64,000 nt of DNA from Terriglobia bacterium (GTDB lineage: Bacteria; Acidobacteriota; Terriglobia; Terriglobales; Acidobacteriaceae). This document shows, one piece after another, positions 16,792-24,076 of the stretch. The notes below the pieces were generated by a model. That model did not search any database, had not been told where the DNA came from, and saw only the letters and a list, made by a program, of their open reading frames with translations. Numbering within the stretch: position 1 is the stretch's first letter; each line of letters opens with the position of its first letter. Position numbers and translations under genes: made by a program. Where the stretch lies: contig JAIQFD010000003.1 in assembly GCA_020073495.1 (NCBI GenBank), positions 62,001 through 126,000 on the forward strand. Reading direction: 5' to 3'.

Positions 16792-17604
16792 ATGATGCCG
16801 CGTACCCGATCCCTCGCCGTCTTCGCACTTCTGGTCCTCCCGGCTTCGGCCCTGAGTGGTCAAACCGCCGCCAAGCCGGCCCCGAAGACCATGGCCGGCG
16901 CGCCCATGCCCGCTTGGACGCAGATCGAGGCCCAAGTGCGCCATTGGTGGGCCGACACCTATCCCAAGGAGACCGTCAAGAAGGTGGAGAAGATCGGAGA
17001 GCCGGCCTTCAACGCGGAGCCCGGCAAGACCGAGACCATGACCTCCACCTCCAGCGAGTTCGATTGGAGCGACTGGAGCTTCCACGACACCTCCTGGTCC
17101 ACCACCATCAAGGGACGCGAGGGCAGCTACCTGCGCCAGATGGTCAACGTGACCGTGGAGCGGCCGAACAAGACGCAGGCGAAGTTCCACGTCGCCGCTC
17201 TCTACAAACTCACGGGGAAAGCGTGGCAGTTCGCCGAACTGCCGGTGGGACAGGTCGAAGAGCTGGCCGCTGCCGGATCGCCCGCGCAACCCTCCGACGC
17301 GGACATGGCGAAGATCTTCACCGCCGGTTGGAGCAATGCACGCCCCGACTTCAAGGTGCTCGGGGTCAAGATCGCCGCTAAGGAGTTCCACCAGAGCCAG
17401 GGCCGCTTCTGGCTGACCTGCAAGATCGCGGTCACGGTGGAGGGCAGCGCGAAGAGTTCCGCCAAGTACAAAGGCAAGAGGTTCGTCTGCAAGCCGGCGG
17501 ACTACAACTCCGTGCTCAAGTGGGACCCGGCGAAATCAGCCTGGACGCCGGACGAGAGCATGATCCAGAACATCAACGAAGACGCCTGGTGCGAGGCGGA
17601 ATAA
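16792..17604 (+). CDS. secreted protein of unknown function; its 3' end is duplicated downstream
   Basis: The protein has 270 residues. GAAGGAG lies 7 bases before ATG 16792. Residues 1-23 are a signal peptide (cut near ALSG-Q). The mature part is rich in Trp, Lys and Ser with no recognised motif ('WSDWSFHDTSWST', 'MIQNINEDAWCEAE' at the end). It contains pairs of Lys-rich beta-like segments and two late cysteines. The last ~80 bases of the gene and ~70 bases beyond recur at 18573-18735, after the methyltransferase gene. Confidence 0.75.
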   Translation: MMPRTRSLAVFALLVLPASALSGQTAAKPAPKTMAGAPMPAWTQIEAQVRHWWADTYPKETVKKVEKIGEPAFNAEPGKTETMTSTSSEFDWSDWSFHDTSWSTTIKGREGSYLRQMVNVTVERPNKTQAKFHVAALYKLTGKAWQFAELPVGQVEELAAAGSPAQPSDADMAKIFTAGWSNARPDFKVLGVKIAAKEFHQSQGRFWLTCKIAVTVEGSAKSSAKYKGKRFVCKPADYNSVLKWDPAKSAWTPDESMIQNINEDAWCEAE

Positions 17605-17671
17605 AGCAGCCGGCAGCCATCACCCGCCAGCGCTACGACGTGGGGAAGGTTCGCCTGGGCCACCCGCCTGG
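17522..17671 (+). repeat. direct repeat, copy 1 (native gene 3' end)
   Basis: The repeat begins GGGACCCGGCGAAATCAGCC and covers the last 27 codons of the secreted-protein gene plus its downstream sequence, including ACGACGTGGGGAAGG. Copy 2 is at 18573-18735. Confidence 0.85.
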
Positions 17672-17739
17672 AAGCTGTGGTGTAGACTTTCAAATCGCTT
17701 GGTACGAAGCATCGGGCAGGTCATGCCCTGGGGGCGGCG

Positions 17740-18558
17740 GTGCGCTTTTTGCTTAAGGCATCACTGAACCGGCTGCGTGGCGCGAAGATCCTCGATCCGG
17801 ACGTTGAACGGGCGGAGCAGGTCTTCCTGGCGCCGCCATTCACGCCGGAGATCGCCGCTGCGGTGAGCCTCATTTCTACACGCCTGCCGATCCGCGCCGA
17901 CGAGCGCTCTCGTTTGCTTTGCCAGACGACAGCCAATGCGATGTCCGAGCGGGAATACGAAGCGCTGGCCCCGCTTTTCGGGCAGATGCCGAAGCCACAG
18001 CGCGTCCTGGAGATTGGGCCAGGGATCGGACGCTCGGTCGTTCATTTCAGTAAAAGAGGCGTTTGGGGAGAGCACGCCGAAGTGCATCTTTACGATGCCA
18101 ACGGCGCGGAAACCAAGTACAAGGGGAAGCATTATGATCGCCCGCCGCAATGGCCTGATGTGTCGTCGTTCTGCGGCAATCTACCTCTGCTGCGATGTTT
18201 CTTGGACTACAACCACATGGCGAATTGCCGGATTTTCGATGCAGCAGCGCTGCCGCTTCGTCAGTTGCCCGGACCTTACGAGCTGATCTACGCCTTCTTC
18301 AGCATCGGCTTCCATTGGTCGTTGGAGTTCTATTTGGATGACCTCGACCCACTGCTGGGCAAACGCAGTGTCCTGGTGTGCACGCTGAACAAGCATTTCC
18401 GGCCCTTTGCGAGACTGCGGGAATTCTCGACGCGCATCCTGTACTGCCGCGAGATCAAGAAGAATGCTGCGCCACTGCGGCTGCTGGCGTTGGGCAAGGG
18501 CGATCTGCCCGAGGTCGGTGTCACGCTCGCGGAGGCATTTCCCCGCTCCAAGCTGTGA
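17740..18558 (+). CDS. SAM-dependent methyltransferase (putative sugar O-methyltransferase type)
   Basis: The product has 272 residues from GTG 17740. Motif I of a class I SAM-binding fold is clear at ~89-97 ('VLEIGPGIGRS'), followed by 'HLYDANGAE'. The sequence around 'FSIGFHWSLEFYLDDL' resembles post-motif regions of sugar O-methyltransferases from polysaccharide loci. No membrane segment or signal is present. The gene lies between two copies of the neighbouring gene's 3' end, which suggests insertion as a unit. The substrate is unknown; the start is not backed by a strong ribosome site. Confidence 0.7.
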   Translation: MRFLLKASLNRLRGAKILDPDVERAEQVFLAPPFTPEIAAAVSLISTRLPIRADERSRLLCQTTANAMSEREYEALAPLFGQMPKPQRVLEIGPGIGRSVVHFSKRGVWGEHAEVHLYDANGAETKYKGKHYDRPPQWPDVSSFCGNLPLLRCFLDYNHMANCRIFDAAALPLRQLPGPYELIYAFFSIGFHWSLEFYLDDLDPLLGKRSVLVCTLNKHFRPFARLREFSTRILYCREIKKNAAPLRLLALGKGDLPEVGVTLAEAFPRSKL

Positions 18559-18572
18559 GCGCGCAAGCAAGA

Positions 18573-18735
18573 GGGACCCGGCGAAATCAGCCTGGGCGCC
18601 GGATGAGAGCATGATCCAGAACATCAACGAAGACGCGTGGTGCGAGGCGGAGTAGAGCAGTCGGCAGTTGTCTGTTGTCAGCCATCACCCGTCAGTGCTC
18701 CGACGTGGGGAAGGGTCGCCCGGGCTGCCCGCCCC
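18573..18735 (+). repeat. direct repeat, copy 2 (3' end fragment of the secreted-protein gene)
   Basis: This copy matches 17522-17671, with four differences in the first ~85 bases and a 14-base insertion (starting TTGTCTGTTG) in the downstream part. It keeps the reading frame to the stop at 18653-18655 ('MIQNINEDAWCEAE') but has no start of its own, so it is a gene fragment. Confidence 0.85.
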
Positions 18736-18871
18736 TGCTCAGCAAATTCGCCTTTTCAGAAGAAGAAATTCTTCAGCCGATAATCTTTCGGTAATAGGTG
18801 GACCCGACCAGCGTTGGTTTGACCTGCGCTTGCAGTCTCTCAGGCCCAGCCGCGCCGCGATGAGTGTCAAC

Positions 18872-20263
18872 TCACGGCCCTAAGATGTTGAGAGTAGCAG
18901 TCCGCGAACCCTTGTCTGCGCCTTTCGTGATTCTGCCAGGGAAAACTACTTGCTTCCTGTCGTCTATGGACATAGATGATACGCAGGGCTTAGCCAGATT
19001 GCGCCAAGCGGAGGCAACCGTGTCGGGACGAAAGGCCCTTGACGCGAGCCGACGCAAACATCCGGGTTTGTTAAGCATGTGCACTACTGTTTCCCTTAGC
19101 TCCTTCATTTGAGGCGGAGATATGTATGGGTGGCGCCACACCAATGTCGCATTGTTCCAGTGACGATTGGTACGATCAATGATGCCATACGTGGAATCTA
19201 GCTCGTCCCACAATCGTGTCTTCGGATGAGGCGTTATGACCCCGACCGTAGCTATTTCATAGCTGTACCTACTAAGGCGCCTTGCGTCTTCGGTGGTTTC
19301 ATCAGCCGTCATGTTTGGGAAGCCAAGCTGGTAGTAAAGCATTCGCGCCAGATATGGCATCGCACTGGTGCGACAGGTAAACTCAATGACCTCCTCCACC
19401 TTTTGGCGTTTGTTCAGCGCGTTGAGAGTATTCTGATTCATGGATTCCACACCGATTGCCACCATGCGCAGGCCACGCTTGTGCCATTCATCGACGTTGC
19501 GCAGCGCGATCTCCACACGTGTCTGAGCCCACCAGTTGAAGCCGTATCGCGCAAATAGTTCTGTGATTTTGTCGGTAGACTTCTGAAACGCTCCAAACGT
19601 CTCATCAAGTGCAACGACGTAACTGATTCCCAGCTTCTTGTAGTAACAGAGGACTCGCTCAATGCTTTCTATATTGACCGGGTAGCATTCGTTATTAAAC
19701 ACCGTGGTTTGGCAGTATGTACATTTGAATGGACAAGCGAAGTGCGTGTAGAGAACCCCGACCGTGAACAGACGTAATCCGTAAGGTGCAAGAGAGACGT
19801 TGCACAACATCGCAGGATGTTGAATCTCGTCTTTAGGAACGCGGTACCCGAAAACCTGGGCGATGTCGTCCTCCGCAGGCCCTACAAAGACACGATCCAC
19901 TAGGCTAGGTACCCTGTCATCAAGGGCTCCGTAGTTGCCTGCCCATAGTTCGTGGACGCCCTGACGTCGTGCTTCGTCCGCCATTTTCTTAATCTCGTCA
20001 AGCTCTATGTTGTGGAAGCTAAACCCGACAACATCCCACCCCTCCTTCAGCTTGGCGACGTACTCGTTCCACAGAGGAAACTCAAGGATTTCAACCTCGG
20101 GTACATTCTGCTTGATAAAGCGAAGGCCGGGACTGAATCTGCGAGGAGTGCTTATCTTTGGGAAATCGCAGATTCCCTCGTCGGCGACGTCAAAGTAATC
20201 GGCGGGGAACCGCTGATAGGTCGTACACAATAGCACTCTTGGATTGGTTGAAAGACTCTTCAT
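18872..20263 (-). CDS. B12-binding-type radical SAM protein
   Basis: From ATG 20263 the product has 463 residues. The N-terminal ~150 residues look like a cobalamin-binding Rossmann region ('WDVVGFSFHN', 'ELWAGNYGALDD', 'VFVGPAEDDIA'), but no classical DxHxxG motif is seen. The radical SAM cluster motif is 'CPFKCTYC' at residues 177-184 (CxxxCxxC). Later segments 'VVALDETFGAF', 'WWAQTRVEIAL', 'VAIGVESMNQNTLNALNK' and 'YYQLGFPNMTADE' match the family. It is probably an oxidoreductase, methyltransferase or C-C-bond enzyme of unknown substrate. The gene is visibly poorer in GC than its neighbours and is a likely import. Confidence 0.85.
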   Translation of the reverse strand: MKSLSTNPRVLLCTTYQRFPADYFDVADEGICDFPKISTPRRFSPGLRFIKQNVPEVEILEFPLWNEYVAKLKEGWDVVGFSFHNIELDEIKKMADEARRQGVHELWAGNYGALDDRVPSLVDRVFVGPAEDDIAQVFGYRVPKDEIQHPAMLCNVSLAPYGLRLFTVGVLYTHFACPFKCTYCQTTVFNNECYPVNIESIERVLCYYKKLGISYVVALDETFGAFQKSTDKITELFARYGFNWWAQTRVEIALRNVDEWHKRGLRMVAIGVESMNQNTLNALNKRQKVEEVIEFTCRTSAMPYLARMLYYQLGFPNMTADETTEDARRLSRYSYEIATVGVITPHPKTRLWDELDSTYGIIDRTNRHWNNATLVWRHPYISPPQMKELRETVVHMLNKPGCLRRLASRAFRPDTVASAWRNLAKPCVSSMSIDDRKQVVFPGRITKGADKGSRTATLNILGP

Positions 20264-20472
20264 GAAACACCGCCTCTCTCTCAAGGACTCAGCGGGATCA
20301 AGTCTTAGGCGCCGTTCGGGGCGTCAACAAACGCGCACGCGCGATCAGAATCACTCGCGCAGTCATGACTGTTGTTCTACCGGAGAAGAATGAGAACCTC
20401 CGATACCGCCAAGCTCAAGCTGAGGGGAATTCTTATACCTCCAGCACCTCGGAGTGAACACAAACTGGATTC

Positions 20473-20490
20473 TGTTCCGAAAACAGAACA
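20473..20490. promoter_or_regulatory. inverted repeat TGTTC-N8-GAACA (second copy)
   Basis: Perfect arms lie ~210 bases before the radical SAM gene. The pairing extends inward as TTCTGTT-N5-AACAGAA (20470-20488). It has the same arm sequence and spacing as 7540-7557. Confidence 0.35.
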
Positions 20491-20561
20491 AGGGGAAAAT
20501 GGGCGGGTGGCCCGGCCTACCCCGAATGCTGAGGGTGGCCCGTCCTAGCCCGGGTGTGGCT

Positions 20562-20670
20562 AGGGCGGGGAGGAGTTACTGCGTACTGGGTACCGAGTAC
20601 TGAGTACTTCTTGCCAAGCCCCTCAAAATCTGGAGTGGCGCGTAAGTCGCTCGAAACAATCACGAAATAA
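20562..20670 (+). repeat. ~109-bp direct repeat, copy A
   Basis: It begins AGGGCGGGGAGG, contains TACTGCGTACTGGG and CAAGCCCCTCAAAATC, and ends CAATCACGAAATAA. Copy B at 21792-21900 is about 90% identical; a partial copy C lies at 21968-22020. Confidence 0.85.
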
Positions 20671-20844
20671 ACACGATTGTTTACTTCACTACAGTAACGT
20701 TTCTACCCATCTGGGCAGCCATCGGTGAACCACCGGGGATGGGTAACTGGTTGGTACTTTTTCACGAACAGGGAACAAAGCCAAATTTTTTGGCTTGGTG
20801 AAATTGGCTATGGCTATGTTAGACTCAGTCTGCGAGGTAATCCG

Positions 20845-21240
20845 ATGATCGAACTCTCGGAGATTCTCCGGCTCAAGGCAGAGGTTGCCGAAGACCTCCG
20901 CGCTCTCGAACGCGTGGAACGGCTGCTGCGCAGGAAATCGGGAAACGTTTCGAGTACGAGTGCATCTGCTGAAGTGTCCCCGCACAATATCGCGCAGCGA
21001 CTTCCGACGAGGACGGGAAAGAAGCCGGAACGCGGGCAGTTGAAGCGGCAGGTAATCTCCGCGATAAGGGAAGCAGGCCCAGCGGGCATGCGTCCCAAAG
21101 ACGTGGTCGCCTACGTCAGGGGGAAGGGCTACACGTTCAGGGATGACGTGGTCGCCGCGTCAGTGGTGAGCACCGCGATCCGGCGCTTGTTCAGGGATGG
21201 TGCGCTAGAGCAGAAGGAGGGCAAGTATCACTGGAAATAA
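20845..21240 (+). CDS. small DNA-binding-like protein with C-terminal winged helix
   Basis: ATG 20845 follows GAGG by 8 bases, giving 131 residues. Residues 1-30 form a charged helix ('EILRLKAEVAEDLRALERVE'). Residues 35-65 are a Ser/Thr- and Lys-rich linker. Residues ~68-131 look like a winged helix similar to HARE-HTH or restriction-associated HTH domains ('QVISAIREAGPAGMRPKDVV', 'VSTAIRRLFRDGALEQKEGKYHWK'). It may be a transcription factor or a piece of a mobile-element gene; no partner gene is adjacent. A hairpin follows at 21245. Confidence 0.7.
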   Translation: MIELSEILRLKAEVAEDLRALERVERLLRRKSGNVSSTSASAEVSPHNIAQRLPTRTGKKPERGQLKRQVISAIREAGPAGMRPKDVVAYVRGKGYTFRDDVVAASVVSTAIRRLFRDGALEQKEGKYHWK

Positions 21241-21244
21241 ATAA

Positions 21245-21262
21245 GGGCCGCTTTCGCGGCCC
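21245..21262 (+). terminator. hairpin after the winged-helix gene
   Basis: GGGCCGC-TTTC-GCGGCCC is a perfect 7-bp stem 5 bases after the stop. There is no T-run, so termination would be inefficient or bidirectional. Confidence 0.5.
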
Positions 21263-21277
21263 AAGGCTGCGGGCCTA

Positions 21278-21405
21278 GCATAGTGCGCCGGGGGGCTTTC
21301 CATCCTATCCGGCGAGGGCGCAAGTCCCTCTAGGTCCACTCGGTTCCCCGATCGCCGTAGGTTACAGCCTACGGCAATTTACCCGGGGTGGAAGGAGGTG
21401 GCACC
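21278..21405 (+). ncRNA. structured leader of unknown class upstream of a 20-residue ORF
   Basis: Three stems can be drawn before the ATG at 21406: CGCCGG/CCGGCG, GAGGG/CCCTC around CGCAAGT, and GCCGTAGG/CCTACGGC around TTACAG. They are followed by GGAAGGAGGTGGCACC. The arrangement resembles a cis-regulatory RNA, but it matches no riboswitch consensus that I can confirm. Confidence 0.4.
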
Positions 21406-21468
21406 ATGAAGTATACGTTCATGGTGATCCAGGTCGGCGACCTCTTGGTCGTTCTGATCTGGATATAA
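21406..21468 (+). CDS. 20-residue hydrophobic peptide
   Basis: The ORF encodes MKYTFMVIQVGDLLVVLIWI and stops with TAA at 21466-21468. AAGGAGGTG, close to a perfect anti-16S match, sits 5 bases before the ATG, which argues for real translation. The peptide is one short hydrophobic helix with a single lysine and a single aspartate, as seen in membrane-active type I toxins or small membrane regulators. A structured leader precedes it and a hairpin follows it, so it may be a complete small transcription unit. No function is assigned. Confidence 0.5.
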   Translation: MKYTFMVIQVGDLLVVLIWI

Positions 21469-21474
21469 CACCAC

Positions 21475-21512
21475 GGCTCCCGTCTGTCTTTTCGAGGGCG
21501 GGAGCCCTTCCT
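21475..21512 (+). terminator. hairpin after the 20-residue ORF
   Basis: GGCTCCCG pairs with CGGGAGCC across a 16-base loop, followed by CTTCCTATTT. It begins 6 bases after the stop. Confidence 0.5.
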
Positions 21513-21612
21513 ATTTACCCTAATAGTTTAATGCAAAGCGGCTTAGGAAAAAAGCGGATTATTTACTTTACTGGTTCCAGCCATTTGCTATATCTAGCCA
21601 TAACCAAACCGC

Positions 21613-21795
21613 TTAGGCCGTAAGTGTTTCAAATTTAAGGGTCGGAGCAGTAATCATATGCCGCAAAGTATCAAGAAATAAGTCTTGATTTTTTCGCCTG
21701 TTAAACCTGAAACACATCTCATTCAGGTAGGCCGACAAGTGCTTTGCGCTGACGCGATGCCACGTTCCCACGATGCCGCGCTTCAAGAGCGAGGG
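21613..21795 (-). pseudogene. IS1595/ISXO2-type transposase, C-terminal remnant
   Basis: The minus frame ending at 21613 reads 'GTWHRVSAKHLSAYLNEM', then 'CFRFNRRKNQDLF' and 'DTLRHMITAPTLKFETLTA'. This is the characteristic tail of ISXO2-like DDE transposases (IS1595 family), including the final 'LTA'. About 60 codons remain. The homology stops where direct repeat copy B starts (21792), so the rest was lost or displaced by recombination. No inverted ends were recognised. Confidence 0.75.
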
Positions 21796-21900
21796 CGGGG
21801 AGGTTTTACTGCGTACTGGGAACCGAGTACTGAGCACTGCTTGTCAAGCCCCTCAAAATCCGGAGTGGCGTGTAAGTGGCTGGAAACAATCACGAAATAA
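21792..21900 (+). repeat. ~109-bp direct repeat, copy B
   Basis: Same order of motifs as 20562-20670 (AGGGCGGGGAGG, TACTGCGTACTGGG, CAAGCCCCTCAAAATC, CAATCACGAAATAA) with about ten substitutions. Copies A and B bracket the winged-helix gene, the 20-residue ORF and the transposase remnant. Confidence 0.85.
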
Positions 21901-21967
21901 ATTTGTGGATAATGTCGGATTCACCCCCTCCGATTTGTCATACTGGAAGTAGAGGGTAGAGATTTTT

Positions 21968-22020
21968 CTGAGTACCGAGTACTGAGTACTGCGTACTTCT
22001 TGTCAAGCCCCTCAAAATCT
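21968..22020 (+). repeat. partial copy C of the direct repeat
   Basis: It contains GAGTACCGAGTACTGAGTAC and CAAGCCCCTCAAAATC. A related GTACTCAGTACTCAG string lies after tRNA-Arg near 63215. Confidence 0.7.
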
Positions 22021-22051
22021 AGCCCCTAGCTACTAGCTACTAATCCCTGCC

Positions 22052-22486
22052 ATGCCTCGTCGGACTCGCGCGCCCGCTCCCGGCGCAGGCCCAACCTCTG
22101 CCACCTTGCCCCTGCACCGCGGCCACGTCGCCGAGGCCGCCTTCCTCCACCGCGCCATGCAACTCGGGTTTGTCGTGTGCAAGCCCTACGGCGACTCCGA
22201 ACCCTTCGATTTCGTCGTCGTCCACGGCCGCAAGCTCTCTCGCGTGCAAGTGAAGTCCACTGCCGCAGCCGAGGCTCGCGGCTACCAGCTTTCCGCCGCT
22301 CATCGCTGGGAACACGTTGCCTATTCCCGGCGGGAGATTGATTTCATCGCTGCCTACATCGCTCGCCGAAGGATTTGGTACATCATCCCCGTCAACGCTT
22401 TGGGGGGAGTCACTAACTTCCGCCTCGTTCCCGGCTCACGCCGCCCCTTGGAAAAGTTCCGCAATGCCTGGCGCCTGCTCCGCTGA
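22052..22486 (+). CDS. PD-(D/E)XK endonuclease-like protein
   Basis: The product has 144 residues. The fold signature is clear: 'GHVAEAAFLHRAMQLGF' (helix with Glu28), 'PYGDSEPFDFVVV' (Asp53) and 'RVQVKST' (Gln66-x-Lys68). This order matches the PDDEXK_5 family, related to group I intron homing endonucleases. The protein would be cytoplasmic; the target is unknown. No methylase partner is adjacent, so a restriction role is not supported. It lies right after repeat copy C, in keeping with acquisition in a mobile region. Confidence 0.8.
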   Translation: MPRRTRAPAPGAGPTSATLPLHRGHVAEAAFLHRAMQLGFVVCKPYGDSEPFDFVVVHGRKLSRVQVKSTAAAEARGYQLSAAHRWEHVAYSRREIDFIAAYIARRRIWYIIPVNALGGVTNFRLVPGSRRPLEKFRNAWRLLR

Positions 22487-22761
22487 CCGGATCGTTCACC
22501 CCGGTGAGGACGATGTGGCTGCGGCCGGGCAGCGGCCTGCGCTTCGAAAGTTTCCGGGAAGGGTGGGACCTGCTGCAAGAGAGAATATGACAGCGCGACG
22601 GATCGCCGCGCCCAGAGCTATGGCGGTGCACTGGTATAGGGGGGCGAGTGGACCCGATGCGATCCCGGGTTCCTGAACTCAGATTTTCTCTGTGCGGCCC
22701 GCGGTGACCGTACCGCCGGCAAACCAGCGATCAGGAACCGGAAATCACAACCCTATCCCGA
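22487..22761. other. intergenic, no gene seen
   Basis: Short ORFs here have no recognisable content. There is no clear terminator or repeat. Confidence 0.3.
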
Positions 22762-23073
22762 TCAGGCGGCCTTGCCGCTGGCGATCTTGAACACGCCCGA
22801 CGTCTCCAGGTAGTAATGCTCGATGCGCTCCTCCTCCAGGAAGGGCTTCAGATCGAGCAGCGGAGCACGAGTCTTGTAGAACTCCGCGGAATCGGACTTC
22901 GTGTTCCAGACCGCGACCACGATCGCGCGGTTCGGATTCTCATCCGAGATGAACGTGAGCAGGTCCACGAAGCCGGTCTGGTTCTTGTAAGCGCCGGCCA
23001 GTTGGCGTGCGGCTTCCAGGAACTGGTCCTTCTTTTCCGGCTTGAGTGTGCAGTTCAACATACGTGTGAACAT
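22762..23073 (-). CDS. ABM-like dimeric alpha-beta barrel protein
   Basis: ATG 23073 follows GGAGG by 8 bases, giving 103 residues. The sequence opens 'MFTRMLNCTLKPEKKDQF' and ends 'HYYLETSGVFKIASGKAA', with 'AVWNTKSDSAEFY' in the middle. That layout matches small dimeric alpha-beta barrel proteins of the antibiotic biosynthesis monooxygenase type. They act as heme or quinol monooxygenases or as simple stress proteins. No partner gene is adjacent. Confidence 0.75.
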   Translation of the reverse strand: MFTRMLNCTLKPEKKDQFLEAARQLAGAYKNQTGFVDLLTFISDENPNRAIVVAVWNTKSDSAEFYKTRAPLLDLKPFLEEERIEHYYLETSGVFKIASGKAA

Positions 23074-23603
23074 AGGCTTTTCCTCCACTGAGTGTGACTG
23101 TCACCGCGGCCAGGCCGGCAGGGCCGGGCGGCGGAACAGGTGTTGGTTGGGTTCAGCAAGTGACGTAGGGACGAACCAAGCCGAATGATCTTCGCGGGCG
23201 GAGTGAACATGTCGGGCCCCCAGGTACGATGCCACGTTTCTATTCCAGCGAGAGATCCGTGGCGATGACTTATGTCACGCTGCCTCATCGGCAGGAAGAG
23301 GGACAGGTGGCCCAGGTGATGCGGGGAGAATGGTACACCTTTTCTTCTTTCAAAGTCGGGTTCCGAGATGCCGACGAACCACATTATTGGTGGCGCGCCG
23401 GGCTTGGAGGGCGCGATCCCGGGCTCGTAGTCGAATGAGCAATTCTGAACAGTCAGCCAGCTACCGCGCCCGTACCCTAAACGCCGTACCGGCGACTGCG
23501 TGTATACTCCCGACCGCTTGGGGGTCCAAGATTGGATATGCCGGTCAGAAGACGGAGAACCACGTATTCAGGAAGCGTTGCATGTCGTGACAGGGAGGAA
23601 TCG
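23074..23603. other. intergenic stretch with a partial dispersed element
   Basis: It contains a partial copy (23305-23357) of the element described at 23986 and 25288. No credible gene is seen. Confidence 0.4.
23305..23357 (+). repeat. dispersed 85-bp element, truncated copy
   Basis: The left end GGTGGCCCAG, then GTGATGCGGGGAGAATGG, is kept. The right inverted end seen in the other copies is missing. Confidence 0.65.
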
Positions 23604-23954
23604 ATGGATATACGAAGAAATTTCACAAGACTTGGAAGAGCAATGGTCACTGCGGTAACAATCACTGTCCTTGCATTGTTCATTGCGGTGCCACAGTCGC
23701 AGGCGGACGAGCGGGGAAAGTGCCAACAGCGAATTGAAAAGGCTGAAAACAGACTGCACGACGCCGTCCGTAGGCATGGCCCGTCCAGCCGGCAGGCGAA
23801 CGACAGGCGACGTGATCTAAACGCTGAGCGCGAGCGTTGCTGGAAGCTGCATCACGCATGGTGGGGTGTCCGTGACCGTCAATGGCACACCGAGCGCGAT
23901 TGGGATCGTTATGACAATGACCAGGGCCGTGATCATGACCGGGACCGTCGCTGA
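23604..23954 (+). CDS. small exported Arg/Asp-rich protein
   Basis: GGGAGG lies 6 bases before ATG 23604, giving 116 residues. Residues ~13-36 are a signal segment ('AMVTAVTITVLALFIAVP' then 'SQADE'). The mature part has a charged helical region ('CQQRIEKAENRLHDAVRR') and a tail of alternating Asp and Arg ('RDHDRDRR'). No domain is recognised. It is likely a periplasmic charged protein. Confidence 0.6.
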   Translation: MDIRRNFTRLGRAMVTAVTITVLALFIAVPQSQADERGKCQQRIEKAENRLHDAVRRHGPSSRQANDRRRDLNAERERCWKLHHAWWGVRDRQWHTERDWDRYDNDQGRDHDRDRR

Positions 23955-23985
23955 ACCGTGATTCGGTTCGGGTGGCTGCCGGTAC

Positions 23986-24073
23986 GGGTGGCCCAGGTGA
24001 TGCGGGGAGTTTGGCACAACTTGTTTTTCAGGGTGGGTTGCCTTCACCCCTCTGCCATTTGCCTGGGCCGCCC
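23986..24073 (+). repeat. dispersed ~88-bp element with terminal inverted repeats
   Basis: The left end is GGGTGGCCCAG and the right end CTGGGCCGCCC (one mismatch). The interior GTGATGCGGGGAG and TTTTTCAGGGTGGGTTG match the copy at 25288. It overlaps the very end of the VWFA gene region. Confidence 0.7.
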
Positions 24074-24076
24074 GCC

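Larger units (their letters stand above)
20264..20844. other. intergenic repeat-rich stretch
   Basis: No gene is seen. It holds the TGTTC-N8-GAACA palindrome at 20473, a GC-rich hairpin (CCCGTCCTAGCC / GGCTAGGGCGGG, 20539-20569), direct repeat copy A (20562-20670) and an inverted repeat AAACAATC / GATTGTTT near 20655-20683. Confidence 0.6.

Noticed and set aside
21278-21405. c-di-GMP (GEMM) riboswitch
   Set aside because: GCAAGTCC and AGGTTAC recall GEMM parts, but the GGGCAAACC-like start and the second-stem tetraloop receptor are absent.
22052-22486. Restriction endonuclease of an R-M system
   Set aside because: The fold fits PD-(D/E)XK, but no methyltransferase is adjacent and the match is closer to homing-type PDDEXK_5 proteins.
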